This document shows, piece after piece, positions 36,401-48,400 of a stretch of 64,000 bases of DNA. Numbering within the stretch: position 1 is the stretch's first letter; the number at the start of each line of letters is the position of its first letter. Source of the DNA: Thalassia testudinum (Eukaryota; Streptophyta; Magnoliopsida; Alismatales; Hydrocharitaceae); NCBI GenBank assembly GCA_037157565.1, contig JAZHRO010000013.1, forward strand, positions 73,463,501 to 73,527,500, written 5' to 3'. A program made the translations under genes and the position numbers. Below the pieces are notes generated by a model. That model did no database searches. It was not told the origin of the DNA and saw only the letters and a program-made list of their open reading frames with translations.

Positions 36401-39400
36401 AATTCAAGTGATCGACAGCTGATTTTTTACTTTTTGTCAGGAGGACTCCACAAGGTATTGTGGTATTTCTTGTTTATGTTGATGATTTGATTATCACAAG
36501 GGATGATGAGTAGGGCATTGCTGAGGTTAAACGCATCCTTGCAGAGCAGTTTGTTATGAAGGACTTTGGGGTCCTACAGTATTTCCTTGGAATCGAGGTT
36601 GCTCGCAGTAAGAAGGGCATGGTCTTGTCTTAGAGGAAGTATGCTTTAAATATTCTGCAGGAGGTTGGTATGCTTGGGACCAAGGAGGCCAATATTCCTA
36701 TGGACCTGAAGATGTTACTTTATGATGAGGATGCACAGGTGGTGGACAATAGACAGTATAGACAGCTTATGGGCAAGTTATGATATCTCATTATCACAAG
36801 GCCAGATATCTCTATTGTAGTTGGGAGGCTGAGTCAGTTTATGGCCAAACCAACACGTCAGCATTGGGATGCGGCACTGATGGTACTTAGATATGCCAAG
36901 AAGGCTCCTGGGAAGGATCTTTTCTTCTCCAAGGGGTCTTCTATAACATTGGTTGGATACTCAGATGCAGATTATGCTGGATGTCACGTGGATCGCAAAT
37001 CCACTATTGGGTTCTGCACCTTCTTAGTAGGGAATTTGATCACATGGAGGAGCAAGAAACAGGGTACAGTTGCGAGATCCAGTGCTAAGTCTGAGTACAG
37101 AGTTATGGCTCAGACGACTGCTGAGATGATGTTGATCAGATCCTTGCTTGTTGATCTACAGGTGTAGTTTTCTAGTCCCATGGAGATGAGATGTGATAAT
37201 AGAACAACCACCTTCATTGCTAATAACCCAGCATTTCACGAGAGGACGAAGCATGTTGAGGTTGATTATCACTATACCAGGGACATTATTCAGAAGGGAC
37301 TGCTATACACCACCTCTGTTGCATCTGAGGAGTAGACGGCTGATATTTTCACCAAACCCTTGGCCAGATCTTCATTTGATACTTGTATGTTCAAGCTGAG
37401 CATGATGGATATCTACGCTCTAGCTTGAGGGAGAGTGTTGGTGTATTTTAGCTTATTTTGTTCCGTCTTATTGTGAGGGCTATAATAGTCCTTGTCCCTC
37501 AGGGACATTCATATACTTTTATTCCTTTGGTTCCTCTCTATATCAAGAGGCCTAGGGTTTCTAATAAACTTGAACTCTTTCAACCAACTGTCACCAAGGG
37601 TCTTGGCATAATCAACTACTTCTTGGGCATTGAAGTACATCATATTGATGGAGGCATTGTTCTCTCCTAACAAAAATATGTTCTTGATATCCTCCGTGAA
37701 GTAGGGATGATAGGATGCAACTAGTATTCCATTAGACCCAGTGAGCTAATGCTGATGTTGATACTGATAGTCCACTATTAGAGGATGTAGCTAGATATAG
37801 GGTTATGGTTGGTAAGTTGCTTTATCTGACAATCACTAGAGCAGACATTACTTATGCTGTGGGGTGATTTAGCCAGTTTATGCAGGAACCCTAGGAGGTA
37901 CACTAAGTTGGAGTGTGTCAGGTTTTGAGATATTTAAAGAATGTTCTTGGAAAAGGCCTATATTTCCGAAGATGTGATCACCTAAATGGGTTGAGATATT
38001 TTGATGCAGGCTATGCTAGTGCTTATGAGGACAAGAGATCTACTATAGGCTATTGCATATATGTTGGTAGTAATTTAGTTACTTGGAGAAGCAAGAACTA
38101 GAATGCGATCTCTAGATCTAGTGCAAAGTTAGAATATAGAGCTATGGCATATACGACCTGCAAGCTACTGTAGATTTAGTCCATCTTGCATGATTTTGGA
38201 GTTCCTATCTTTGGACCTATTCCTATGTATTGCGATAATAAAGTTGTCGCTTTTATTGCTAATAATCTTGCCTTTTATGAGAGTATCTTTGTCTCAAGCT
38301 GAGTATGTCTGATATCTATGTTCTAGCTTGAGAGGGAGCATTGAGAGTTATTATGTTTCTAGAGTTATTTTTGTTATTGTATGGGGTACCCTATGTAATT
38401 GTTACTTGGGTGTCTCTCTGTTTAAAGACCCCTAGGATTTTGTGATGCAATTCAATTCATCTTTTCCCGTCAACAAGATCTTGTATAAAATGCATTCTTT
38501 GGGGTTAGATGCCTTTTCGAGTTTTAAAGGACAATTTCTTCACCCAGCTAGATCTGGTTTCCTAAATGGACTTGGAAAAATACATGCCTTTTGACTTCTC
38601 TTTCGTACAGATCACAGATAGAAGAGTTTATTGATAGTAGTAACTTTGACATTTGGAAGCGGATGAGCTGGTACATTGACAAAATTTTGAGGAAATTCTA
38701 TGAAAATGTGAGGAATAAAGGCCACATGACAAGTATGTTAGGCCATGTGGCACTGCCACATGGCATGTCTGGTCCAGTCAGCAAACACCCAAGAGGCACT
38801 GGCCCTAAGGGTTGTTTATAGTCTAGCTTGGAGTCCAAGTTTTGTTTTTTGCTAGTATGGTATTTTAGGTTTTAGGAAGTTATAAGGATTTGATCTCTTT
38901 CTATTTTTAGGAGATATGATTTGATTTGAGTTTATTTATTATTTTATAGTATATGTTCTCTCCATAAAAAAAGATCCTTCTTGTAATTGATTTGCTTGAG
39001 TTAATGTATTAGTATTTTCACAAAATCCACACCAACAACTCCCTCTCTCTCCCTCTCTTCTTCAAGGCCGGTGGCAGCCCTCTCTCTCCTCCCTTTCATG
39101 TGAACAGGGTGCATCAGCGGCACCTTGTTGCTGCTGGTTTGCCTCACATGGAAGAGCCTCCATACCTTCGTATTGCCCAAAATTTCACAGAAAATATGGA
39201 AATGCAACTATACAACCATATTGTTGAAATTTGAGTTAAGTTAGCATTAGGTGAAAGGACTGATAGAGTTATATATTTGGGCCATTTTGTAAATAGTATC
39301 ATATTCCAAAAGAGTGTATGGGTATGCATGTAATTTTCCCATTACTTGGACTACAGGGAAACTATTATAAATAAATTCCTAGGGCCTTCTCTTGAGATCA

Positions 39401-42400
39401 TTCAGAGAAGTAAAACCTTGGCATAGATATGGAGTAGTACCACTTCTTATTGAACTGTGTAACAAATGTTCTTCCCATTGGTGGTTTTTTTTGTTTTTTC
39501 ATGGTATAGAGCATCGATCTATTGCCTAGATGAATTCAATTTGGTTGGGGTTCCTATTTTTTCTCTCTTACTGTGAGTCCTGTTTTCTTCTACTGCGCTA
39601 AGGCTCAAGTAGTCCATGCTGACCTCTGGTCAACCCATCCCCTCCTCCCCTAGCCCACCACCCAAGTGTCGGTCACAACCAGTAATTCCACCATCCTTTC
39701 CTTAGTGATACTGGTAATCGTCAATAGCCTTGCTTGGTCTCCCCTCAACTCTAATAGCATTGTGCCACCTTTAGCGGTCCCAGCAACTACCAACAACACT
39801 ACTTAGTCGTTGGTGGTGTTGCCCAAACATCTGCTGGGCAACCTGACTACCAGAACCACCATGTGCAGGGTCTCTCGATCCTCTACTACAAGTCCCTTGT
39901 TGCCCTTTTGGCCGAATCTATTAGTCTTGTTCATTGTTTGTTCTGTTACAATTGATGATTGCAGCTCATTATTTGTTGCTTCTTTGGTGCCAGAGAACTC
40001 ATACATCTTTGATGTGCTTGAGTTTTTGCACAAAGTTTTTGTCCGGTTGTATCTCACATGTTCAGCATGTTTGAGATCCTGTGGTCGAACTTTATTACTC
40101 TTGCAACTTTGCCATCTAATATGTCAAACCAAAGTCTTCTCTCCTTTCCTATCATGCTAGGCCAATTTGTCTTTGTCAAACTCGGCAGTGGAAACTGTTT
40201 ACTAAGGAAGAGCCTAATCCTTACATTTCATGACCGATGACTCATTGGGCACATTCGTGGGAGTCTACCTATGCTGCTAAAATTGTTGCACGAGATAGTT
40301 GCTACCATAGACAAAGGAAAGGATCATTCAGGTTCTTCTCAGGTTATTTGTCTTATCCCAATCCCGAGTACAACAAGTGATTTGCCCTAGATTAACAACA
40401 CATCGGCTGGATTAATATCATAAGGATTTGTCATTCAAGTGGTTCATATGTAGACTATTAAAGAATCGTGGGATTGCCTTGTCAGAGGCCAAAATTATCT
40501 AATTGAATTCTAAATTAACATATATAAAACAAGGCAATGGTTATTGAATACTGCAACAAGTTACAAACCATATGCGATTAACTTGCTTTAATTGGCCACA
40601 TCATCAGTGACAGAGAAAAAAATTCATGTGCTCTCTTGCTGGTTTGAGGGAAAAATATAAAATGCTTATCACCATGGTCACTGCAGGGCCACCACTACCC
40701 ATCTTTGAGGAGTTAAGATTCTCTCTTGTTTAGTATGACGGTCTTGTTCTGAAAATAAAGGATCCACTGACATCTGACAATCTTAGCAGCAATGTTGGTG
40801 AATTTCAACATTGTATTCACTAAATGATGTGGTAAACATGGCTGGGGACAGGAGACAATTGGCAAAATGTTCAACTATCGGTAGGTGGTGGACAGTCTTT
40901 ATTCACCGCAGGCAGGTTTTGGGGCAATTGGCTGAATGTTCATCTCCCATTATTCTTGAGGTCCTGATATGGGACAGAATAACTCTTTGAATTTCCTACA
41001 TGAGAGAGATCAACTCTTTTACAGGTCGGCAAATGGGAGAGGCTCACTCTCTCTCCATATTGTAGAGACCTACTCTCTTTTAGGTTTTTGTGTGAAGGAT
41101 ACCCTAGTCGGGAGATATGCCTTTTCCTATCTCTTGCACGTACTTGGTGATGGATGCCTTTTCCTATCTATACATCTACTTAGAGGAGAAAGTTGCAGAA
41201 GATCATCTTTGAATGTCTCTGGTCTTCGGCTCCATTAAGGACTTTGCCTTTAGCCTATCTTTCTTTACATGAAGTGCCTCATCCTTTTATCTTGATTGTT
41301 GAAATGCTTTCTCTGCTATCATCGTGAGGTTTTTATTAAATAGGCTTTATACTTGGAGATAAAGGTGTTTGTCTATCTCACTAGTTGGCCTGTAAGACAC
41401 TAGGACTTAATTTTGAATATCAGCCTGGAGAGAGAGGTCTTTACCCTATCTCATTTCTCAATGTGGAAGAAACTTGATGTTGCTGACTCTCTACTTGAAG
41501 TGACGAACCCTCTTGGAGGACACCTTTGTGAATGGATCTTTTCAGGCTGCATAGTATTTTCTCTTTGGCTTATTTTCTTGGAAAATCTTCAGTTTGTTGC
41601 ATGAGAATGTTCACTCTAGCCTGTCTTTCTACTCTGTCAACCTGAAGATCTATCAAGTGAGGAAGAATGGAGTTCTATCTCTTATGTAAAAATCTCAAGT
41701 TTGACAAGCTCCAACTTGAAGAGTGGTGTTGAGAGTTACATTCTTGGTTAACAAGTTTGATTCCGCACCTCCTATAATTAGGAATATGATTAGGATTAGG
41801 GCTGGGATTTAAAAGTAAAGGGCTAGGTCTATGCAAGGGCCATTTTACTTCTGCTTCCCCTTGAGAAGAATCAATAAATAAGTTGGTTCTCTAGGCTGAT
41901 TTCTTCTGGTTTTTTCCGTTAGAATTTTCCACATTATATCTTTTTAGTATTTAGTATTATTTTGATATCCATGCATAAATTTCCCTATTCGACACTATTA
42001 AAATAAATTTCCCTATTCATTTTATAGTTCTATTTGAGGAATCAGGTTGTTTTATTATATGCTATTTTTTTCTTTATATCCTGCGTAGTTCTATTCCTCC
42101 CTTTTTTTCTTTTGAGAAGGAATGTCTCCAATTGATTAGGCCATGCAAGTGAGGATAAAGTCTATTTTGATGATGAGGTTACCTTTTAGGAGATGGGATG
42201 ATTCGATTCGGCATAGTTGTTTGGGGATGAGTAGTAACGTGGGGGGTTCGTTGGATAGAAAGGGCAGCCTGGTATCCTCAGCTGCTGCCACACGTAGGGT
42301 TGCGGGAAGGTGTTGGAACCAGGGTCTGTTGCTCATTGCAGATGGTACTTAATGAACCACCAGTTTTAACCTTTTCGAACGTGAAAAATACATTTGAACT

Positions 42401-45400
42401 TTTGACTTATATGGTATTTCAGGGTCCAAGTTCTATTATTGGGTTAATCTCCTTGACTTCACTTTTGTGCAGCAGAAGTTTCCTCCTGAATGATATTTGG
42501 GATGACCAGTGATCCCGAGAGGTCTTCTTTTAAGATTTTCAGTTATCAAAAGTTAATTGGACTTGGTGAAGAAAAATCCAGTTCTTTTATGATGGAATTT
42601 CTATTTAGGTTTGATCTGGAATATAGAAGAATTGGAAGAAATCTTTCACTATGGAAAGACAGATTTTAATCAATTGCACTTCTATTTTTAGAAATTGGAA
42701 TGATGCTCCCACCAAACAGGGCTTTTCCCTAGGGGATAACTCTTTTGCCATATGAGCCCCTTGAAATTCTTTGTTTCCTTTTGTTATTTCTGAAGGTTGA
42801 CGATGTAGATTTGAATAGTTCTTTTTGTTTCCCGTTGTTAATTCTGAAGGTCGATGATATAGATTTGAATAGTTCTTTCCTTCTTCAAGCATCGTGTTAC
42901 ATTTATATCTTTCTTCATCTGACAAAGGTTGAAGCAGCTTTTCCCTAAATGAAGCTTTAAATCACTGGTATGATTTTTTTTCCTGTGTATGTCATTCAGG
43001 AAACAGTAAGTGGAGTTTTTTTTCCTTTTGTGGCTTATCACATTCTAATGTCATAGATTCTGCCACTTGTTTCAATGACAGAGTACTAATCTTTACCATT
43101 CTTTGGGATGTTCGTAAGATTCGTCCACAATATTTATCATGTTCGATGGCTCATTTGCAGCTTGTGTGCCTTTGTTGATGACTTTTACTTTGATGGATGA
43201 TGGTCTTTATAAGCGCTTCACATTAACTTGATATCTTTTGTATCTATGTGTTTTTCTGATTATATTCCAAAATGTGACTGAACATTGGACTGCATTTTGT
43301 CTTGGTCTTTGATGGTTAAAAAAAGTGACATTAGGCCTTAGTTATGGAGCTAAACACTGCTAATGTCCAATTGGCTATTTGTACTAGTGGGTACTCTGCT
43401 TTTCACCTGGTGACTTTATTCTTTGTTGAGCATTATCTGTTCAGCAGAACCATAATCATTTTCATCTTGAAATTATGTGCACTTTCCGTAAGCTTCTTGC
43501 CATCAAAATTTTAACCTGTGTCAGAAACTGGAGTTTGGAGCAGAGTGACAACAGTGAATCTTGGCCCTTCAGCACGATTTTCGGCTGCAGGAGATTGCCT
43601 GGATCAGCAAAGAGGCATTCTCATCTTCATTGGTGGATGCAACGCCACTTTAGAGGCCTTGGATGATATGTACTATTTGCATACAGGTTTGATTATTTCT
43701 CTAGCAATGCTATCCAATTTTGTTAGTCATTCTTGTGAATTATAATCCATTTGTTTTTTTGTCCCTTAAATTCTGCTTTTACTCTTTAGTCATCTTCCTG
43801 TAACTTTGATATTGAACATCCCATCCTTATGTTTACTGTGGTTCTCTGCTGATAAAATGCTTTATTCTCTGTGAATATGTTGTTCCTTAACAGACTAAAT
43901 TGCTTTGTGCTTGGTAATGTGTTTCCGGTAAACTCCTTTTTTTAAAGAAAAAACCTCATTTCATGTAAACACTTAAAAAAAACTTGCTTCCTGTAAAAGC
44001 TTGAAACATCAGTATGAGCGATGATTTACAAGGTCATGAAGTTTAAGTAGCTTGCTCCACTGACTTTGCAATAGATGCATACTGTCATTATTCCTATTGC
44101 ATCTCATGCCTTTTATATGATGTCCCTGCATATGCTTTGTTTGAATTCTGCTTGATAGAAGGTTAAAAGTGTTGTAATGCCAATTGTGGAAGACATAACA
44201 GATGCCACATGTATAGCTTGCCTTCAAAGCAGGATGGCTCAAATAATGTGAACTAATTGGTATTATGAACTCCTTCAACACTGCAGCTTTCAGTCGGGAT
44301 GGGAGCACAATCCTCTAGGGTTCTGTTTGGTAGGGAGAACTTTATATGTAGTTCTGTTTTGGAAAGATGATGTACTCATGCTCTTCTGACACTTGCTACT
44401 GCCTCCTCTGCTGCTGTTACCATCGTGCTTCCCTAAAGGTTGCTTTGATGGGTTGGATTATGTGTTACAGCAAGTTTTGGTGATACGATTCTGTTGATCT
44501 TGTGCGGCTTGTGGTGCTGGAGAGAACTGATCTGATGCAAAAAGAATTTGGGTGGTGTGGTGCTTGTTTGGAGAACAGATTGTTTTCCTCAGGCTTGGCT
44601 TCATCGTCATTGCCAGTCGGTGTCATCATCACTGCTGTGATGATCTTGCATGCTCCCTAGTTGCTACACCGTCCTACAATACACTCAACCTCAAAATAGA
44701 AAACACCTTCTCATCTTTGAAGCATGAGATGAAGGATATGTGTGGCTACAACCAAACACCTATCTCTTTCAACGGATGAAGGATTGAAGGTTGAAGATCT
44801 TGAAATTCTAGAATATGAGAGGTACTTGGAGGCTTGTGGAAGTAGTTGCAAGTGAAGAAAAGAGAGTGAGGTTTTGACACAGCAGAGACCAGTCTGCATG
44901 CACACATATCCTTCCCCTGTCCCCACAAAAAAAACCCACACAGGCATCATGAGAATTTACTCTTAAATTTCATCAAAATGTGTGAGCACAGTGGCATTTT
45001 CCTGAAATGTTGCCAGTGTGGTGGTGAAATTCTGGAAACTTGACATTCCAAGAATGTCTCCACACATTGGAGCTGTTGAAATGGCATTGCATTGCTACAC
45101 TGTGTTTTAAATGCCGACGGCATGCTGTTGGCATGGCCATTTTTGGGGAGGGGTCATGCCGACACCAAATGGCTGTCGACATGTAGGGATGCTTGTGTCA
45201 TGCCGACCATTTTGTCGGCATGCTGCCAGATGCTGATGCTTGTGCTCGGGCATGCCTGTTGCGGTGCGCTGTTGCGTGTGTGTCCTTGGCATGCCCGATG
45301 AAATACTTTTATTGGTACATAAGCATCATTTGATTTTCTTGAAATTGATATCATTTTGATTACTTTTGGCATTTTTGTCGGCATGCACACGAAATGCACA

Positions 45401-48400
45401 CTTAAAATTTTATCGACACGGCATCGAAATCGGTATTTCGAACCTTGTTGTTACATGTGGGGGACATGTCACAGCATTAGAACTATTAAATCAATGATTA
45501 ACAACTTTTAGCAATGGGTGCCAATTTTACCCCCAACCATCTCTGGACCAGAATTTTAGTTTTGATTTGTGGATTTCATGAGTCTTTCATTTTTCATGGA
45601 TGTAGGCCATTGTGATTGGACCATCTAGAAGTTTTTTGCACTTACAGCATTTTATTTTAAAGATCTATCAACTAGTAGATTTTTGATGCTCTGTACACAT
45701 GAATATCTATGCCTTTATATATAGAAATGATACACTACTTGGATAAATGTATATCTGCATACTTATGCCTATATGTATCAAAGTCGGTGCATTCAACAGG
45801 AGGTCACAGTTTGTTTATGTTTGGCATCCCTTCTAGAAGTTTGGTTACGGTTGTCATTGAGAGATGATTTGTAGTTCACACATGCAAATATAGGCTTTGT
45901 AATTCTTAGAATTAAAGTTCTGCTTGGATTGAGTTAAGTGAGAAACTACTGCAGTTTCTGAAGCTCCAATAGTAGTTTATCTAGAATGATTCTTTGCTTA
46001 AGCTTCTCTACGAATTGCTTTGGGGTAATATTTTATTGAGTGTTGAACGTGCCAACACTGGGGCTCTTTAGTGTAAATATCCCCTGGTACCTATTACCAA
46101 GGAATCTTGAAGTACTTTCTGGAATGCACCAACATTGGGGCTCTTTGGTGTAAATATCACATGGCATCTATTACCAAGGAGTCTTGAAATCTGGCCGAGA
46201 ACAATGGCATGCTGTAACCAATTTATACTTGTTCTCCTCCCATGACCTGCACTTGGGAAAGTGTTGCAAGCCTATTTATCTACATTGGAAAGACTGATAT
46301 GGTCTCTTGAGCATTGTCTCGAATTTCACTATAACTTGTATTTCCAAGATAGTAGTTTTTCTTGTATCCTAAGAATCATATTTTCAAATCTGATGAATCA
46401 GGCATGGATTCAGATTTAATATACTTTGTCCCTGCTTGGCCTGACTTGTTACCTGACCTCTGTACTCTCAGGCCAAATTTATGCTTGAAACCTTTGTCTC
46501 ATCTTCTACTTTTCCTTCCAATTTCTAGAAATGCCGGTTGAAAATGGAAAATCTCAAAGACCAGAGAAGCTCAGTCTCAAAAGAGAGCTGAAAATGAAAT
46601 GTCAAGAGAAGCCCATTCCTGCAAGAAGTCCTGCTATAAATACTGCCCAGGTTGGGATGTCATCTTGGCCTTCCAGTGATGGTAAGAGTTTTTAGTTTCA
46701 TGACATTAGATTCTTGGATCTTTTCTTTTTGCCAATATTTAACATGCAATTTATTTACTGTAATGTGCATGCAGTCTACATATACTGTTATGCATGTATT
46801 TGTATATATTTTGATATCATATTCAATCCTTTAAAGGACATTGTCAATTTGCATGTTTTCTCTGAAGTAATACTTTCAAAGCATGAAAACCTTTGCACAA
46901 ACCACTATGATAATCTCAACCACTACTTGTTCTTCATGTGTGAAGAGAGGGCTGAAAGTGTACATTACGACATAGCATCACTTAAGCATGAAAAACCCAA
47001 TCGATTAGAACTTTCTTGTTCATGGAAAACTCCCAAAATCAGAGTATGAAAAATCAACCTACATAAAGTCACATGGATTTTTTTTTGAAGAAGAAAAGAG
47101 GGGGTTGACAAAGAACGTTAACCCCACAAAATTTCATTAATAAAGAAAAGAAGCTATGTACTCTAGAGGTTACAGAGATGGTTCAACTAATGAAGAACCC
47201 TGTCCACCTGATGTTCTTCTCCACACACACCCCCCCACCCCCCCCCCCCCCCAACCACAAAAGCAAAGCCGTTATGCTCCAACCACATAGTCCAAGTCAA
47301 TATAAAAGCTTTCCTTGCAGAATTGGCATCAGCAGGGGTGGAATGGGTGCTGGTCCAAAACCCAAACTCAGACAAGTATTGGATAGGTCAACTGGTCAAA
47401 GATGCCCAACACTTACGAGTGAAATGGCAAGTGAAAAGAGGTTCTCAGAGTCCTCACAGCTGCACCATGAAGGGGGCAGGTAGCATCAGTGTCAGGTGCC
47501 CACTGACGCTGGTATTCACGACTTCCACTCTTTTCCTTCTTAGCAACTACAAGAAAATCTTGAGCTTAAGAGGAATGCACGATTTCCAAATCTTCCTACA
47601 ATCAGCAACCAAATTCTTGTTGATGGGAGTGTTCAAGTTTTGGTATGTTTGTTGTTGATGTCAATGGGTGCTGTGATCTCCCTCCTCCTCCGACTTGCTC
47701 CCTCTTCCTCCTCCTCTCACCTCATCCTCTGGCTTACTCCCCATACGTTGGCCTCCTCCTCCCACCTCTGGCTTGCTCCTCCTCCTTCCTCGATGGTCGA
47801 GAGTGAGGTAGGGCTCGTGAATGAATTTCATTGAGGTGAAGATGATCTAGCATTGGAGGTTGAGGAACGAGCTCCTACGGTGCTTCGTGTGGGTAGGGAT
47901 GAGGTTGACAGTAGAAACAAATATTCGTTAACCTAAATTAGATGGACCTTAACCTAAGAGGTATTTTCGTAAAAGGATCATATTTTTCAGTGACATTAAT
48001 AGCAATATTTGTAACCTAGTGATAAAAAATAATTTCAATGGTTTTGTAAAAATCCTTTTTTTTTTCTAATTCTTAGAAACAAAATGTCAATCCATTAATC
48101 ATTTATTATTTTCCTACATACCATATATTCCTTAATTGATGACCTCGCCAAATGAATATCAGCCACTGAACCTTGCTCCACTTGAACACTGACACTCAGA
48201 ATTTCTTGCCAATGGTATATGCCTCTATGTAGTCTTGAGATGGAAGGCGGTGCACTTGGAGCGAGTAAGGTGTGCACCATAATGGGAGAGATGCATTTTT
48301 TCGTTCTTTGGATGCGTTATTTGCATCTTTGGTTTCTTTAGGATTACAATAGATATCTACTGGATTTGTATTCTATTGGGAATAAAACTCAGCCATGTGG

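Larger units (their letters stand above)
32162..37589 (+). mobile_element. Copia retrotransposon B, full length, inactive
   Basis: 5428 bp with perfect TSD GTCAC (32157-32161 and 37590-37594). It is inserted in the reverse-transcriptase region of Copia A just after the YVDD box. Order: 5' LTR, primer site TGGTATTAGAGC (32316), leader, gag (33186-33815), zinc knuckle at about 33945 (second Cys changed to Tyr: CTYY...H...C), protease [12 protein letters not shown] at about 34222, integrase 34770-35450, reverse transcriptase 35900-36700 with intact YVDD at about 36474, RNase H 36940-37340, purine tract TTGAGGGAGAG, 3' LTR. The two 154-bp LTRs differ at about 11 positions by eye. Scattered stops and frameshifts prevent a full polyprotein. 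Confidence 0.93.
20869..38475 (+). mobile_element. Copia retrotransposon A, complete but split by two later insertions
   Basis: Flanked by a perfect TSD, AGATC (20864-20868 and 38476-38480). LTRs are 20869-20994 (126 bp) and 38339-38475 (137 bp). Without the insertions C (plus D) and B the element is about 4.6 kb, a normal Copia length. The primer site TGGTATTAGAGT follows the 5' LTR. Gag begins near 21409 (MSDRKNEL). An intact zinc knuckle [14 protein letters not shown] is at about 22163. The protease reads WISNSGASS at about 22432, with the catalytic Asp replaced by Asn. Integrase covers 22950-23600. Reverse transcriptase (RWVFTLKY, then YVDD near 32080) is cut by B. RNase H is 37900-38330. 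Many stops. It lies in kelch intron 3, in the gene's direction. Confidence 0.88.
43687..46528. other. Kelch intron 4
   Basis: 2.8 kb. Possible small DNA transposon at 44318-44760: it starts GGGTTCTGTTTGG and ends CCAAACACC, but no convincing duplication was found. Repeat features at 45110-45420 and 46050-46190 are listed separately. No protein was recognised. Confidence 0.5.

Noticed and set aside
20869..38475. Treating everything from 20.9 to 38.5 kb as a single giant retrotransposon
   Set aside because: The internal TSD pairs and LTR pairs show at least five separate elements, with different strands and families.
44318..44760. Possible PIF/Harbinger-type or hAT-type MITE (GGGTTCTGTTTGG...CCAAACACC)
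   Set aside because: The ends match only over about 8 bases and the flanks (CTCTA, TATCTC) give no convincing duplication.
47940..48060. Possible second MULE end (CGTAAAAGG, TTTTGTAAAAATCC)
   Set aside because: No opposite end, no 9-bp duplication, and AT-rich words of this kind arise easily.
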